Positions 37,821 through 61,924 of a DNA stretch of 64,000 nucleotides are shown here, piece by piece. The stretch is from NCBI GenBank assembly GCA_037447655.1, contig JBBHKE010000516.1, forward strand, positions 1 to 64,000, given 5' to 3'. Below the pieces are notes generated by a model. It ran no database searches. It worked only from the letters and a program-made list of their open reading frames with translations, and was not told where the DNA came from. A program made the translations under genes and the position numbers. Numbering within the stretch: the stretch's first letter is position 1; each line of letters begins with the position of its first letter. The stretch is from Zygnema cylindricum. Its lineage: Eukaryota > Streptophyta > Zygnematophyceae > Zygnematales > Zygnemataceae.

Positions 37821-40800
37821 ATGGGATTGGACGGTGGAACCATTATATCTCGCAGCGATGTTCTTCGAGGAGCGTCATGGCGGGTTGCATCCAGGTGAGC
37901 GCTTTTATAAGGGAAAACAAGGGTTTAAATGCAGGATCGCAAGAGATGCAAGTTTTTGCTTTCCGGCTTATTGTGTATCTTTTTAGGAGTGTAGGATATT
38001 GAAGATCTGGTGAACGCATTAATTTTTTCGCTAGTTTGTTCACGCGAATGTGTTTTGTTCTCTTAAATAGATTTTTAATGGTTGTCTTCTTAACGAAGAC
38101 TCTGCTTAGAATTTTACTTTCTTGGCATAATCAATGATCTCTTTTTTGGAAGCAGAAGGTCCCCTTTCCACTCAGAAAACGTCGAAAAAATGTCAAAAAT
38201 TATTAAGAATTGTCAGTGGAAATCAGAGGAAAGAAATTCTTGTTCTTACAGAGTTGTTTTTATTGAGAATACGTTGAAAATTTGGGCTGAAGATTCTGTT
38301 TTGCAGTGATGAAAGGCTTCGATCAACTAGAGGAGGACAGGTGTCAGATACATATGTGTCTCAGCAGGAAGCCAGCAGTTCTGCTGACGTGGCAGCTGCT
38401 AAGTGGAGCTCATGTGCTCTCACTGGGGAACCGCTGCGAGAGCCAATTGTGGCCGACAATTTGGGGAAATTGTGAGTTTCACAAGTATAAATGTATCTTG
38501 ATTTGAGGACATTGTGAGTTTTACAAGTATATATGGGTCTCGATGAGAGAAAATTGTGAGTTTTGCCAGTGTAAATATGTCTTGGTTTTTTAAGAATTTG
38601 TGAGTTTTAAAAGTATAAATGTATCTCATTTGAGGAAATTGTGATTTTTGCAAATATAAATGTGTCCAAATTTGTGGAAATTATGAGAATTACAAGTATA
38701 AACGTGTCTCGATTTCAGGAGTTTTGCAAGAATAAAGCCGTCTTGATATGGGGAAATTGTGAGTTTGCAAGTTAAAATGTATCTCGATTTCAGGAATTTG
38801 TGACTTTTCAAGTATAATTGTTTCTCGATATGGGGAAATTGTGACTTTTACAAGTATGAATGTGTCTCGATTTGAGGAGACTATAAGCTGTAAAAGTGTA
38901 AATGTGTCCCGATTTTGGGAAATTGTGAAGTTTTCTTGAATTCCCTGCAGCAAGGTTATGAAATTGTTTTTTTTGTTGTACTGTTTTTCTATTTTCTTGT
39001 AAAAAATAACAAAAAAATTGAATATTAAAAAAAATTAATAATATAATATTTTTTTTTATTTTTTTTTAACATTTTATTTTTTTATTATATTGGATTGAGA
39101 GTGGTTCTACAATTCCAACACTCCGACTTAAAGTGACAATCGTGAATTTTTTGCAGCAAGCAATGCCAACATATCTCCTACATTTTTCGAAGCCGTACGG
39201 TTGTCAAAAAGAAAGACCGAGTAATTCTTTGTTTACAAAAAATCATCCAGTCTTCATGTCAGTGAACTGAAACCGACAAATTTACGACCAACCGAGGAAG
39301 AACTCGAGCTGGATCCTTCTGTTTCATTAGATCCGGAAACTCATAGGAGGAGAATGAATTTGTTAGGATAAAAATTTAATGTTTGAGGAAAACATCACAT
39401 ATTTTGGCAGGCACATTATTTATGTAGACCAGATGAAGAAAATAAACACTAGAGTACAAAAATCAGAATCTATAAAGAGATTTGATGGAATTTTCGGCAA
39501 AGGAACTATTTGTTTGCCAGGACGATTGCGGGATTTTAATGATAATAAAGGACTCTGGTTGAATCGAAGAGGAATAAAGGAAATCTTTGTGTTTCCTTAG
39601 CGTTTTCGTATTTTTGTTTTCTTTTTTGCAGGTACAATAGGGAGAGTGTGGTTCAACTGCTACTGGCTAGAAGTGGCGTTTTTACAGATGATGCCGCAAA
39701 GGTAAGATTTCCGACCAATCTAAAAAAAAAATTATGTTAAATCGACAAGAAATAGTAGAGTTAAACTATTTGCCAGCACTCTGAGCCTTTTTTCTCATAA
39801 CATACTTTTTCAACTTTTAGTTGCAACATCATAAGACACCTGTTGATTGGTTGAAAGTCTCCAATTGACAATCTGACGATGATTGTGTACAAAGATAGAT
39901 GACTTTGACCACCCAGAAGGAAGGGAAAGAAATTCAAATACATTTCCTTTTTCTGAAAAAATGAAGCTTTTTTTTGGATGTGGGAATTTGGGAGGATGTG
40001 TACAGTATCGATATGAAAACCAGCTCGATTTTTTGGTTGAGTTTGAACACCTTCGATCTCTCAAGGTGAGAATTTTAATTTAAACCTTGTTGAAAGCTGT
40101 CACTAATTCATTGTAATTCTAAAATCAGTTATGCCGGTATTTTGAACTCAGTGACGTTATTCTTTTAAAATGAGTGAAAATTTGATCATCACAAAGACTT
40201 TATTTCTGATCCACGATGGTCGATGAGTTGCACTGAAACTTGTTTAAATCATGTATCATCATACATTTTATCCAACATAAGTGTGATATCCACAATACCT
40301 CGACTTAAATTGTTTGAATGCTTTACTATTATCATTTGAATTTTCCTAAACTTCTTTCTCGATCGGTTTAAATGTGGTTTTCGAATGTTGATTTTTTTGG
40401 GTAAAAACATCAGAATCAGAATTTAACTGTGAAGGGAAGTTTATAAGACTGTTGAAGGAGTTTGTGTTTTTGTTAACTAAACTGAAGCTGCCCCAATACA
40501 AAATCCTACATTTTACAGCAATTATTCAGTTTCCAATTCACTTGAAGATCGTCAGAAAAAGTAGACAGCTTCAATCTCTTTGAGCCTTTCAAAGAAGATG
40601 AAGAGACAGATTTTCTCTGAAAATTGACAATTTCCTCCTGTTTTACAGAATGTATTTACACTTAACCTACAAGATGGGGAAAATTCTGAAGATAAATCTA
40701 CAAAGAAATCATCTGTTTCAGATCCTACGGCAGTCTCCTCAGGAGATTCAGTTTCAGTAAAAAGTGTTCATTTTGTTTGCCCAATTACTAGACTTGAAGC

Positions 40801-42778
40801 TGGTGGACCAAACTCGTAAGTCCTGTATTGTTATCATTTGATTTTCCGCAAAATTTTATTTCTGTTGACTTCGAGTCAATCTGTTCTATCATCATTTTTG
40901 GCTGACTTCGAGTCAATTTCCACTGTCATCGTTTCTGGTTTGACTTCCGAGTCAATTCTTATTTTCATCTTTTGTCGGTTGACTTCAAGTTAATTTTTAT
41001 TTTTATCATTTTTGGTTGATTTCGGATCAATTTTGACTGTACTTTGAAATTCACGTTTGTTAATGGGACTTCACATGGGAATGAGCTCTGGAAACAAAGC
41101 ATTACAATTAAATATTCTTTTAGATGACATATGCTCTGTTTTTTCAAACATTGTCTTTGGAGTTGGAAGGTTTATATGGGACAAGGAGGTTTGTGAAGGT
41201 TTCTATTTCGTTGTTAAAACGAAAGTTTATCGAAATGTTTCAAACTTGGAGCTTGTTTCGTCCATTGAAGTGAAATTTAAGCAATTTTTTTTCAAATGCC
41301 GTAAACTAACAGCTGTTTTGTCCTTTTCGAAGCCTGTTTCGTCCACTGAAATGAATTTTTATATTCAAGTTTTTGAAGCCTGTTCCATTCATTGATAATT
41401 TAGCGATTTTGTTTCAAATTTTGCAGATTTGCAGCGTTACGTCCCTGTGGCCATTTTTTCAGCTCCCGTGCTTTGAGAGAGGTGGGGTTCTCTACTTGTT
41501 TTCCTGGTCATATTTGTGCAAATGGAAGTGTTTTTTGTTTCAATTTTCAGTGATGAAAGGGATTGGTTTGTTAATGTTATTTAATTTCCACAAAATGAAG
41601 TTAAGTATCCGATTGCCCACAATGTCATGTGTTGGGGTTCTGAGTCTCGTATTTTAATTCTTTTCTTAACAATAATGCAAGGGTTCTAATTTAAAATCTG
41701 GCGATATTTTGAACTTTGTAGGTGACGGATGGTTTATGTCCTCTCTGCAGTAAAGAATATAAGACGGAAGACGTGGTGACTATGAACCCCACAGAGGAAC
41801 AGGTGAGAGCTAAATCATAAAACACAATTTAACGTAATAGTTTTATTCATTTGGTAGAGTGAGGCTCTTTCCGTTTACGGTTTTGGTAGAGAGATAAAAT
41901 TGGAATTTCCAAAAAGTATCCCATTGTGGATTTGAAATGAGGCAATAATACAGGTTTTCAAGTTTTTGTGGTTGTCAGATGCGAGAGCTTCGGGAGAAGT
42001 TAAAGAAAATTAAAGGAGAACGCAAGCAAAAGGTGGTGCCCTCATCACACCATCAGCCTTTCCTATCCCAATCCAGTTACGATATAATATAACATAAATA
42101 TAATATGCATATGATACACATATATTGCTTGTACGCCAAACGGTTTGGCAAAAAACTGCGCAATAAAAGTTGTTGTGTGGATTGAGCAGCTAAACTGTGT
42201 AACTGTTGTACACATCCTTTTTACGGATTGTTTATGTTTACCATTTTTTTTGGCGTAGGTTTGTGGTTAAATAACTGGCTGTGTGATGTTGTTCCTGTCA
42301 ATATTTAGACACTTGGTTCATGTGTCACAAAAATATATCCCAGTTTCTGAAAATGGAAGCTTTTTCTGGAACGCAATAGAAGAATGGAACTTAATATGGG
42401 ACTATCTCGTAGAAAGTGAAAATATAGGAGAAGCACTATCTGTCCTACATAGTAGGCCGTCGCAATCCACATCTTTTGATGATGTTTTGCTAGCACAAAG
42501 TTCAATAAGCTTTGATAAATGAAACTTCATACAATGGAACTTAATGGGTGAACTTACTTAAAAAGTATGGAAGCAAATGGACTGGAACTCTAATAAAATG
42601 GAACTTAATTAGAATAAAACTATCTCGTTGAAAGTGAACTATAGGAAAAACGTAACCAACTATTAATGACGTTTGGCTAACACCGAGTTAAAGCTCTATG
42701 CTGCAGGCTCAAAAAAGAAAGCATTTGGATGAAGACGATGCCCTGCAGGAATATTCGAAGAAAAACCAAGGGAAATGA
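37821..42778 (+). CDS. RTF2: RTF2 (replication termination factor 2) homolog, 9 exons
   Basis: Rtf2-domain protein; in yeast and animals it acts at stalled replication forks, and in plants it is linked to pre-mRNA splicing. Exons 37821-37894, 38307-38471, 39632-39701, 40024-40065, 40649-40815, 41427-41481, 41722-41802, 41979-42032 and 42707-42778 join in phase to 259 aa. It begins MGLDGGTIISR, the family's N terminus. Next come KWSSCALTGEPLREPIVADN and LYNRESVVQLLL, then HFVCPITRLEAGG, FAALRPCGHFFSSRALRE and GLCPLCSKEY (paired Cys/His, RING-like zinc sites), and a basic Lys-rich tail. Exon 4 could start at 40042 instead of 40024 (in frame). Introns 2, 5 and 8 contain tandem duplications, the first made from the exon 2 donor itself. 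Confidence 0.9.
38464..38940 (+). repeat. Donor-site tandem array in RTF2 intron 2
   Basis: About 11-12 imperfect units of about 42 bases, consensus GGAAATTGTGAGTTTTACAA then GTATAAATGTGTCTCGATTT. Unit 1 starts inside exon 2 and contains the real exon end (GAAATT) and donor (GTGAGT, 38472). Later units at about 38512, 38555, 38599 and 38760 keep the GTGAGTTT word; others have lost it. Confidence 0.88.
40862..41035 (+). repeat. Palindrome-bearing 38-bp repeats in RTF2 intron 5
   Basis: Five units, each with TTGACTTCGAGTCAATT or a variant (40865, 40902, 40939, 40978, 41016), separated by TTTCATCATTTTTGG-like spacers. The core TTGACT-TCG-AGTCAA is a perfect inverted repeat. Confidence 0.82.
41250..41426 (+). 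repeat. Tandem repeats before RTF2 exon 6 acceptor
   Basis: Three related units begin GCTTGTTTCGTCCATTGAA (about 41252), GCCTGTTTCGTCCACTGAA (about 41332) and GCCTGTTCCATTCATTGAT (about 41378). The last runs into the used acceptor at 41426. Confidence 0.65.
42387..42706 (+). repeat. Tandem duplication before RTF2 exon 9 acceptor
   Basis: Unit A (about 42387-42515) and unit B (about 42592-42706) share TGGAACTTAAT, ACTATCTCGT.GAAAGTGAA, TATAGGA and ATGACGTTT.GCTA-like words. Unit B ends at the used acceptor. Confidence 0.7.
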
Positions 42779-44233
42779 TTTTTATTTTCCTGTGATTTTA
42801 GAGATTATGCTGGATTATTTTTTTACACATTCTGCTGTCCAAGCATGTATAGATTTTCTAAGACAGCTAGGATGAATCGCAGTACACGCCTTGTTGCGTT
42901 AATTTGTATGATAGTAGAGCTACATAAAACAGTTAAAACAGGTGGAGCAACAGAAAGTAGACGCTTACTTTTAATCGACAGTGGTCTCTCTTGATGTTAA
43001 CCAAAGTGAACCGCCGGAATCCTTGTGGGATTATATTTTACAAGCATTGAAAATGTGCAATGCAATTTCCCTTTGGGTATCTACAAACCGCAGATGTACA
43101 GCCTTCGACATAGACCAAAAATCACATATCCGGAGGAGTTGCTAAAACTTTCTGAGTCTTCTCTGCTGAAGTTACGACCAGATTTTTGCTGTGTTGTCTT
43201 ACATACAGATGTTGACCTCAATAGTAGGCGCACAGGCATAGTCTCCATCAATTTTATGGAATTCATGTAAATATGAGCAGTTGTGAGTTCATTAAAAATT
43301 GGGAAAATGTTGTGAGCAGCTGTTCCCAGAATATGCTCTTTATTGAAACCACAATTGCCCAGATGATACTTTATAGAACTGAAATTTAGCACAGAGCCGG
43401 TATGAAACCACTTCCCTGCAAATTTTTTTCATTGTAGAGATTTCAACTGAATAGTGTTTGGTGACCATATGAAAAAATGTCTTTGGGAAATTATATTTCC
43501 TGCTTGGGCACCTCATGAAATCTTCACACATTTCACACACAGATCGAAACCAAACCAATGCGTAAAACACACATCGCTGTTCTGTGTATGAAAGCAGACT
43601 TTTGCTTTTGATATTGTTGCAATAAAAAAAAAATTGAAGGAAGTCAAGAGAGCGTTGAATGCAAGAAAACGGAATAACCCAACAATATTTGCATAACCAA
43701 GCCCGGAAGAAACCTCCAAAAAAGCGCAATAACAAGATAACAAGAATCTAACATAACCCAACAATACAGGTACAACCACGACCTTAAAGAATTTCCGTAC
43801 CCTCTTCCAAAAAGAATAAAAAACATAAATGTGTACAATGCCATTAAGCACTTAATATACAAAATGACTACCAAGTCTTATGTCTATACAGGGACCATCT
43901 TGCAGCTGCAGTGCTGAAACAGCTGCTTAAAAAAGGGAAAAAAAGAAAAGGAAAAAGGTTGTAGACTTGTTGACCTGTCGGCCCGATGTTCCCCTAGTGT
44001 CTAGTGAGCTCAAATATCAAGGCCTAAAAACCCGACTTCGACTTATTAAGTTTGTCAACCGCAATATACCATTCGAGTTTATTAACCTTTTGAATTGATT
44101 AACCGATCGAGTGGATTAACCATTTCAAGTTGATTAACCAAATCGAGTGGATTAACCATTCACGTTACTTGACCGTTCGAGTTCATTAACCATTCGTGGA
44201 TTAATTAACAACTCACGTCATCCCTCCTTTTCA
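42779..44233. other. Convergent RTF2/UEV intergenic region
   Basis: No gene recognised; it includes the 3' UTRs of both neighbours. Frames at 43340-43874 (-) have no motif. Confidence 0.45.
44056..44215. repeat. GAGTGGATTAACCATT minisatellite near UEV 3' end
   Basis: About eight imperfect copies of a unit near 18-22 bases containing TCGAGT(GG/TT)ATTAACC lie just beyond the UEV stop codon. Confidence 0.75.
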
Positions 44234-47200
44234 TTAAAATGTAGTTCCCTCAGGAGGCTGTGGAAGACGGCGGTTATCTCCCGACATCATCTGGCCTCGA
44301 AGCTCCTCTAAAACTCCTTCCATGGTTTTGTCGTACGTCCAATTGGCGAGAACAGGTAACTTACGAGGATCCACATCTCCGGTCCTTTGATCCACACACT
44401 TCATATTCACTCGTGATACGAATCTTTTCAAAAAAAAAGAGAAACAAAACATACATGTAAATATATAAACTTTTGTCAACAAAACATACAAATGCATAAA
44501 TTTGTCATATACATTATACACACATAAAAAATTGTCAACAAGGTGGGGTCTCTTTGTACTAACCTTAAAGTTCCCAAAATAACTTTAGATTTATTTGCAA
44601 ACTTACATGGCTGTACCACACAGACGAGTGTACCAAACAGACTAGTCTCTTCACTGTCCCTAGATAATGACCTGTTTTTTCTACTATTGCAGCACAGGTC
44701 TAAGTGAAGCTCAAAAATGTGAAATAGGTTCATCACCATGCTTTGCAAGACTCAGAAATTGATGAAGAAAAAAAAGTTAAATAATTTGCACTCCACAACT
44801 AAGAAAAAAATGATAACTAGGGAACCATTTTCACAACTTGACGGCGTTAAACTTTTAATGTGTGAACAGCATTGCCATTGCCATTTATTTGACTAAAAAA
44901 TGAAAACCCCTGGAACAAAAGTATGGGCATTCAACAAACCCACCTGGGCGTTTTTTAGGACCTCTTAGACAGATAAACAAGCGTTAAAATGAGGTGTGAT
45001 AGGTTAAAAACCAAAAAATGTCAGTAATCTTCCTTAACTTCATTACTTGGAAACATAAAAAAGGTTCCCAAAAGGTCAAACAATGCTCACTCAATATATA
45101 TTTGAAAGATGCTAAAACACACAAAAAATGATATACGAAGAATTTCTTTTCAGGTCCTTGACACTCTTAAAAAACTAAGTCCTGAAACAAAACCAAATCC
45201 TGAAAAACCAATTCCCAAAAAACCAAATTCTAAAAACCAGATCCTAAAAAACCAGATCATTAAAAAAACAGACTCTAAAAAATCAAATCCGAAACCAGGT
45301 ACAGAGTACAGTGCATAAAAAGCTACATATCCGAACGAAAAAAGCAAATAGAAAAGGGATGGTAAAGAAAAAGAGGTGGTAGGTTTACTTGACACGGGGT
45401 GGTCGCTGTGGGTATTCCATGTCGCATATCATTCGCAGCTCATAAATCCTCCCGGCATGTGTCGTTCCATCGGGACCTATTCCCAAAAACAATGAAAACA
45501 ATTCTCCGTAAATCAGAGAAACTAATGCAGAGAAACCGCGAGAAAATCTAATCCCAAAAAAAAAAAGACACCGATTTTCCATAATTCACACAAACTAGTT
45601 GCAGAAGAATCACCAAGAACCGGGAACTACATGAAGTAAAGAAATTAAACAAATTAATTGAGATGAACCACAGAAACTAAATTATGACACAAACTAAATA
45701 GAGACAATTTCCGCAGTTTTTTCTCCCATTCCAAATGTGAACCTTTAGACTGAACATCTTTGCAAAAGTGTTACAGATTTGGGATTCCCTCACTCCACTT
45801 TTTGAGTAATTGTCGTAAATTGTACTAGTAATAAATTGAGCTTCCTTGTAGAAACCTTGTTTCTAATGATACAATTCAGTGTTTCTCACAAACTATTATG
45901 GTATCGATAAACAAACACACACACATCGACTAGGCTCTTTATTTCATGATCTCGAGTGAAAAAGGCGAGTTCTCATCAAATTATCGTCCTCCCAACTCCT
46001 TCGAACTAATTCAACCTTTTCTATTGTAACTCTATCCTTGCTTTCATAAGAAAAGTGTCTCTCCATTTTTGCAGGGGAAGTACATCAAATTTCTGACAAA
46101 GCACAAACGGAAGTAGGAAAAATTCCTCTACTGTTGAATAGTCCACTAAAACACAGTTTTTTTTTGCATGGGAATGTCTGTTCATTTAACTTTGGAAACA
46201 AAAAAAATACGCTGTCTGAGACATGGATAGGACATCCCACTGTTATTTCTTCAGCTCCCCTTAACAATTTTCTGGTGTCTTGCACAACAAAACAATGAGA
46301 ATTTATAATTTTCTCCTCAATTTTACCATCTATTTCTTTTGAACTCACTGCAAACCTTAGAAAATTCAGAGACAATGTAAGAAGTCCAAATGGAAGTCAT
46401 TAAAAATGCAGTGTCTTCAGACTTCCACATAATAAAGACAATAATTGATGTTTTATCCTCGATCAAAATAAGGAAAAAAACGTCGATGTGGACATCCAAT
46501 TTGCAAAACCGAAGAATTCAAATAGGACAAACCAGTGAACCTTTCTTGCATTTCTTTAAACTACACTGCCCATTGCTTTCAGCGTAAAGGCATTATTAGT
46601 GTAAATGCGGAATTAGAATGTACTATACTAAATTAGTGTAAGGTGATGTGGCGGTCTGTAGTCCACTCCCTTATATAATGTTATTAGCACTATTTTAATA
46701 TTCCCGGCCAAAAAAAGTTGGGACCAAATAGTGTTATTAACACTTATAACGATGGGAGTGTACATCCAGTCACAATAGGCAGGATAAACAAGTTCTTCCT
46801 CAACACTCACTCTCTAAAAAAAAATCCATGTTCAGTTTGAACAGACGATAGTACCAAATTAATGTTTTATGAATCGAGCCTGCAGAAATATTTTGGAATT
46901 ATGCTTTCAGGTTTATCGTGCTGAAACACTAAGTCATCACGTCAACCGTTTAAACTTTTTCCATAGTATCTGTCTGTTGCCTTCAGACTGGAGCAAAAAG
47001 CTTATACATGCAAGTGAGAAAAGCAAAAAGACAAACAACACAAATGTTTAACTACGAGCTTCGACATAATCCACCTGATGAATGACTAAAACGAGCACGG
47101 AGAATTCCAGAGGTTAAACTCACAAACTCCCATTTTGCAATCAGTTTCATTATCACAACAGTAAACAACAGTCAATCAGACAGTAGCTGCAAACGCTTCT

Positions 47201-48760
47201 GCGCAATAGCCCGTTAGTGGACTTTGTTTTCAAGTACTAAATATTAAGTGTAAGTTTGTGAGTTTCTAAATTTACACTCTTCTGGAATATGAATGTGCAA
47301 AAAGACAAAGCCGAAGACGAAGTCACAAAAAAACACCTTAAAACAACTTTTACATAAAATAATGCATTAATAATACAACATAACTTATTTTTGAAAAACA
47401 AGGAATTGAAACTGACCATTACATTTTCAACACGGTATGATACACATTTTTAATATACAACTTAATTTCAAAAACAAGGAATTGCAAAAAACCAATACGG
47501 CTTTAATACAACATACTAAATTAATATACATTTTTAATGATACAACTAAAGTTTGAAAACAAGGAAATGAAACTAAAACAATACAATTTTGTTACTTTAC
47601 TATATTTGATACACAATTTTAATAATACAACTTCATTTCGAAAATAAGGAATTGCACCTGACCAATACATTTTTGACAAAATATAGACTATATTTGACAT
47701 ATAATGTAATAATACAACCAGAAACAATGAATTGCAACTGACCAATGATAGTGCCTCGCCACGACCTCATCGCAATATCATCGCCATCGTCCAAAAGGCC
47801 ATAGCTCACCCTCCCGTCTCCAAGTCCCTTTGAAAAAATGACAATAAAACAACATCGGTTGTCTCAATTAATGCTTACCAGCAAGATTGTACGGAAGGAT
47901 TGTTCGAAAATTCAGAAAACGTCAGCGATGGTCTCAGAACGTATGAATACCATCCTTTCTTCGACAGAAACCATACAGGCAAAAATTCTTTATCCTTTGT
48001 TTTATACTTATACCTTTTCTCTTTTCTTAATTCTACATTCTACATTCTCTCACTCTCTCGTGCGCCTCCCGCCCTCTCTCCCTCCCTCCCTCCCCTCCCC
48101 TCCCCTCTCTCTCGCGCGCTCTCCCACTCTCTCTTTTTCTCTTTCTCTCTCTTTATATAGATAGTCTATTCTATATTGCATATTCTAGCAATTATTTCCT
48201 TCTACAAGAAAGGTTCACAAGAATTTTTCAAGAATGGAACGGATAGAAAGAAAAGGCAAAAAAACATATAAAATGCATTCATAAAATTTGCAAATTCTTT
48301 AATCAATTTGTTCTGTAACTCTTTCCAAAGTGAGAGACAGCTTGCTTTAGTTATATTCCTATCAGAAACCTGCTTAGTGAATTTGAAAACCCTACAAAAC
48401 AAACAACCTGCAAAAATTTTCCGAGGGCCACTGTTATCAGCCAGCTGTCCCACTCCATATCACTTTGCAACAAAAAGAAAACGATGACAAAAGTTCAAAA
48501 AACAACACATTTGTCTCGCTCTCAAGACTGCTGACTAAAAGACAAATTCATCTGTTCCTTTCCAAATAGTCAGTCACACTGCAGTTTCAAGATTCTTCCT
48601 CCAAAAACAAACCCGAATTTCCGGTCCAGAATCAAATTGCTAAACCAATCAACGCAGAAGAAGCCATGGCTTCCTAAAAGAAACTTACCTTCTCTCCTCT
48701 CTCTAATTCTTCCAGCAAACGGAAGCTTCGGGGCACCACTATCCCTGCTGCAAAGGCCAT
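44234..48760 (-). CDS. UEV1: Ubiquitin E2 variant UEV1/MMZ (Mms2-like), 4 exons
   Basis: Catalytically inactive E2 variant that pairs with Ubc13 to build Lys63-linked ubiquitin chains in DNA damage tolerance and signalling. Exons in minus order: 48760-48689, 47827-47743, 45476-45389, 44423-44234, in phase, 144 aa, the normal UEV length. Recognisable blocks: VPRSFRLLEELERGEKGLGD, VSYGLLDDGDDIAMRSWRGT, IIGPDGTTHAGRIYELRM, YPQRPPRVKFVSRVNMKC, TGDVDPRKLPVLANW and the C-terminal PQPPEGTTF. The region after NMKCVDQ lacks the E2 active-site HPN-Cys motif, as expected for a UEV. One extra residue (GLLDDGDD) relative to the usual GMDDGDD. An in-frame upstream ATG at 48883 would add 41 residues, but 48760 matches the family start. 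It diverges from AlaRS. Confidence 0.93.
45178..45300 (+). repeat. AAACCAAATCCTAAAA minisatellite in UEV intron 3
   Basis: About eight imperfect units of about 15 bases (CCTAAAAAACCAGAT-type). On the coding strand the array lies some 90 bases inside the donor of exon 3. Confidence 0.7.
46562..46762. mobile_element. Family II MITE in UEV intron 2
   Basis: Ends TACACTGCCCATTGCTTTCA and TTATAACGATGGGAGTGTA. The interior has AATAGTGTTATTAACACTTA. Length 201 bp. Confidence 0.72.
47396..47748 (-). repeat. Donor-site tandem array in UEV intron 2
   Basis: About five units of 75-95 bases, each with AAGGAATTGCAACTGACCAATAC or a variant (at about 47400, 47480, 47568, 47649 and 47730). On the coding strand this is ..TATTG|GTCAGTTGCAATTC, which is the exon 2 end and donor. 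The units near 47400 and 47649 keep a GTCAG donor word. Confidence 0.75.
48056..48150 (+). repeat. CT-rich repeat in UEV intron 1
   Basis: CCTCCCTCCC and CTCTCTC runs on the + strand. Purine-rich on the coding strand, so not a polypyrimidine tract for UEV. Confidence 0.7.
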
Positions 48761-49621
48761 GTTAACTGCTAACAAGTGCCCCTTGGCTCTCCCTCCTGCA
48801 GCTTCAAAATTGCCTCTTGGATGGGGAGAGGTGTCTGCAACTAGAATTCCACCATGGTTCAAAAGTGCGAAAACTATGCGCATAGTCGTACTTAACGTTT
48901 ACCGTACAGTACGCACAAAAGGCGTCGGTTACAGACTGTTGTAACTCGTAAGCTGAAACCATGCCGTACTAAACAGGAAAGTACAGTAAAATGCGCAATG
49001 ACTACTGTAGCTTTATATTTTGTGAGTGTTTTTTTCCTACCCGAAATCGTAAATAGTGTCGTATCAGAATTATTTCAGAGGCCTAAAATTAAACCGTACA
49101 ATTTAGCGTAGTTAATTACATTAACGCTATAATTTCAATTTTACTGCGCGGTTCTCCGCGTATCGCTATTAATCTATTATCGTCTATAATTTTTCCTGGC
49201 CTTTGTGCTCCATATTCTCGGTGCACACTCTTGCGATGAAAAGATACGATTCCTATACTCCCAATAAAAATCAGACACGGGTGCACGAACTCCAGTAAGT
49301 TTATATTGTACAGCACAGTATAGTACAGTACGGATATAACTGTTCTGTAATGACGTGTTCTGTACTTTTCTGTAATGCTGCATCGTATTGTTTTGGACGG
49401 TTCTAGAAAACAATAAATCTGAACTGTGGAACTGTGGAAGTTTAGATATTTCATATTTACGGAAAACCTTCCAACTGAGCACATAGAAATCACAAAAAAT
49501 CGTTCCTTCCGATTCTTTTCAAATTTCTTTCCCTTAAACTTCGTCGAAAGCTGTGGCGGTAAAATTGGCCGCGCGTCCATCTCCTCGCCTCCTCTCTTCG
49601 CGCCGCACGTGCGGAGAGTGA

Positions 49622-49672
<51 letters not shown>

Positions 49673-49747
49673 TCGAGCCATTTTTTCCCTCCGACCTTCC
49701 TCTCCCTCTCCCTTTCCTTCCTTCGCCAATTTCCTCCTCCAGCAGCC
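48761..49747. promoter_or_regulatory. Divergent UEV/AlaRS upstream region
   Basis: About 990 bases between opposite start codons. The centre (about 49015-49165) contains MITE-like words (GTGAGTGTTTTTTTCC, CGTATCGCTATTAATC) and GTAC-rich stretches. The right part becomes GC/CT-rich, with CCGCACGTGCGGAG at 49604 and then a GA array that should lie in the AlaRS 5' UTR. Confidence 0.5.
49620..49671 (+). repeat. (GA)n tract in AlaRS 5' leader
   Basis: About 24 GA dinucleotides roughly 80 bases before the ATG. GA tracts are frequent in plant core promoters and leaders and may bind GAGA-binding proteins. Confidence 0.8.

Positions 49748-61924
<12,177 letters not shown>

Noticed and set aside
38464-38940. 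CRISPR array
   Set aside because: Units are imperfect, lack conserved repeats with unique spacers, and lie in a eukaryotic intron.
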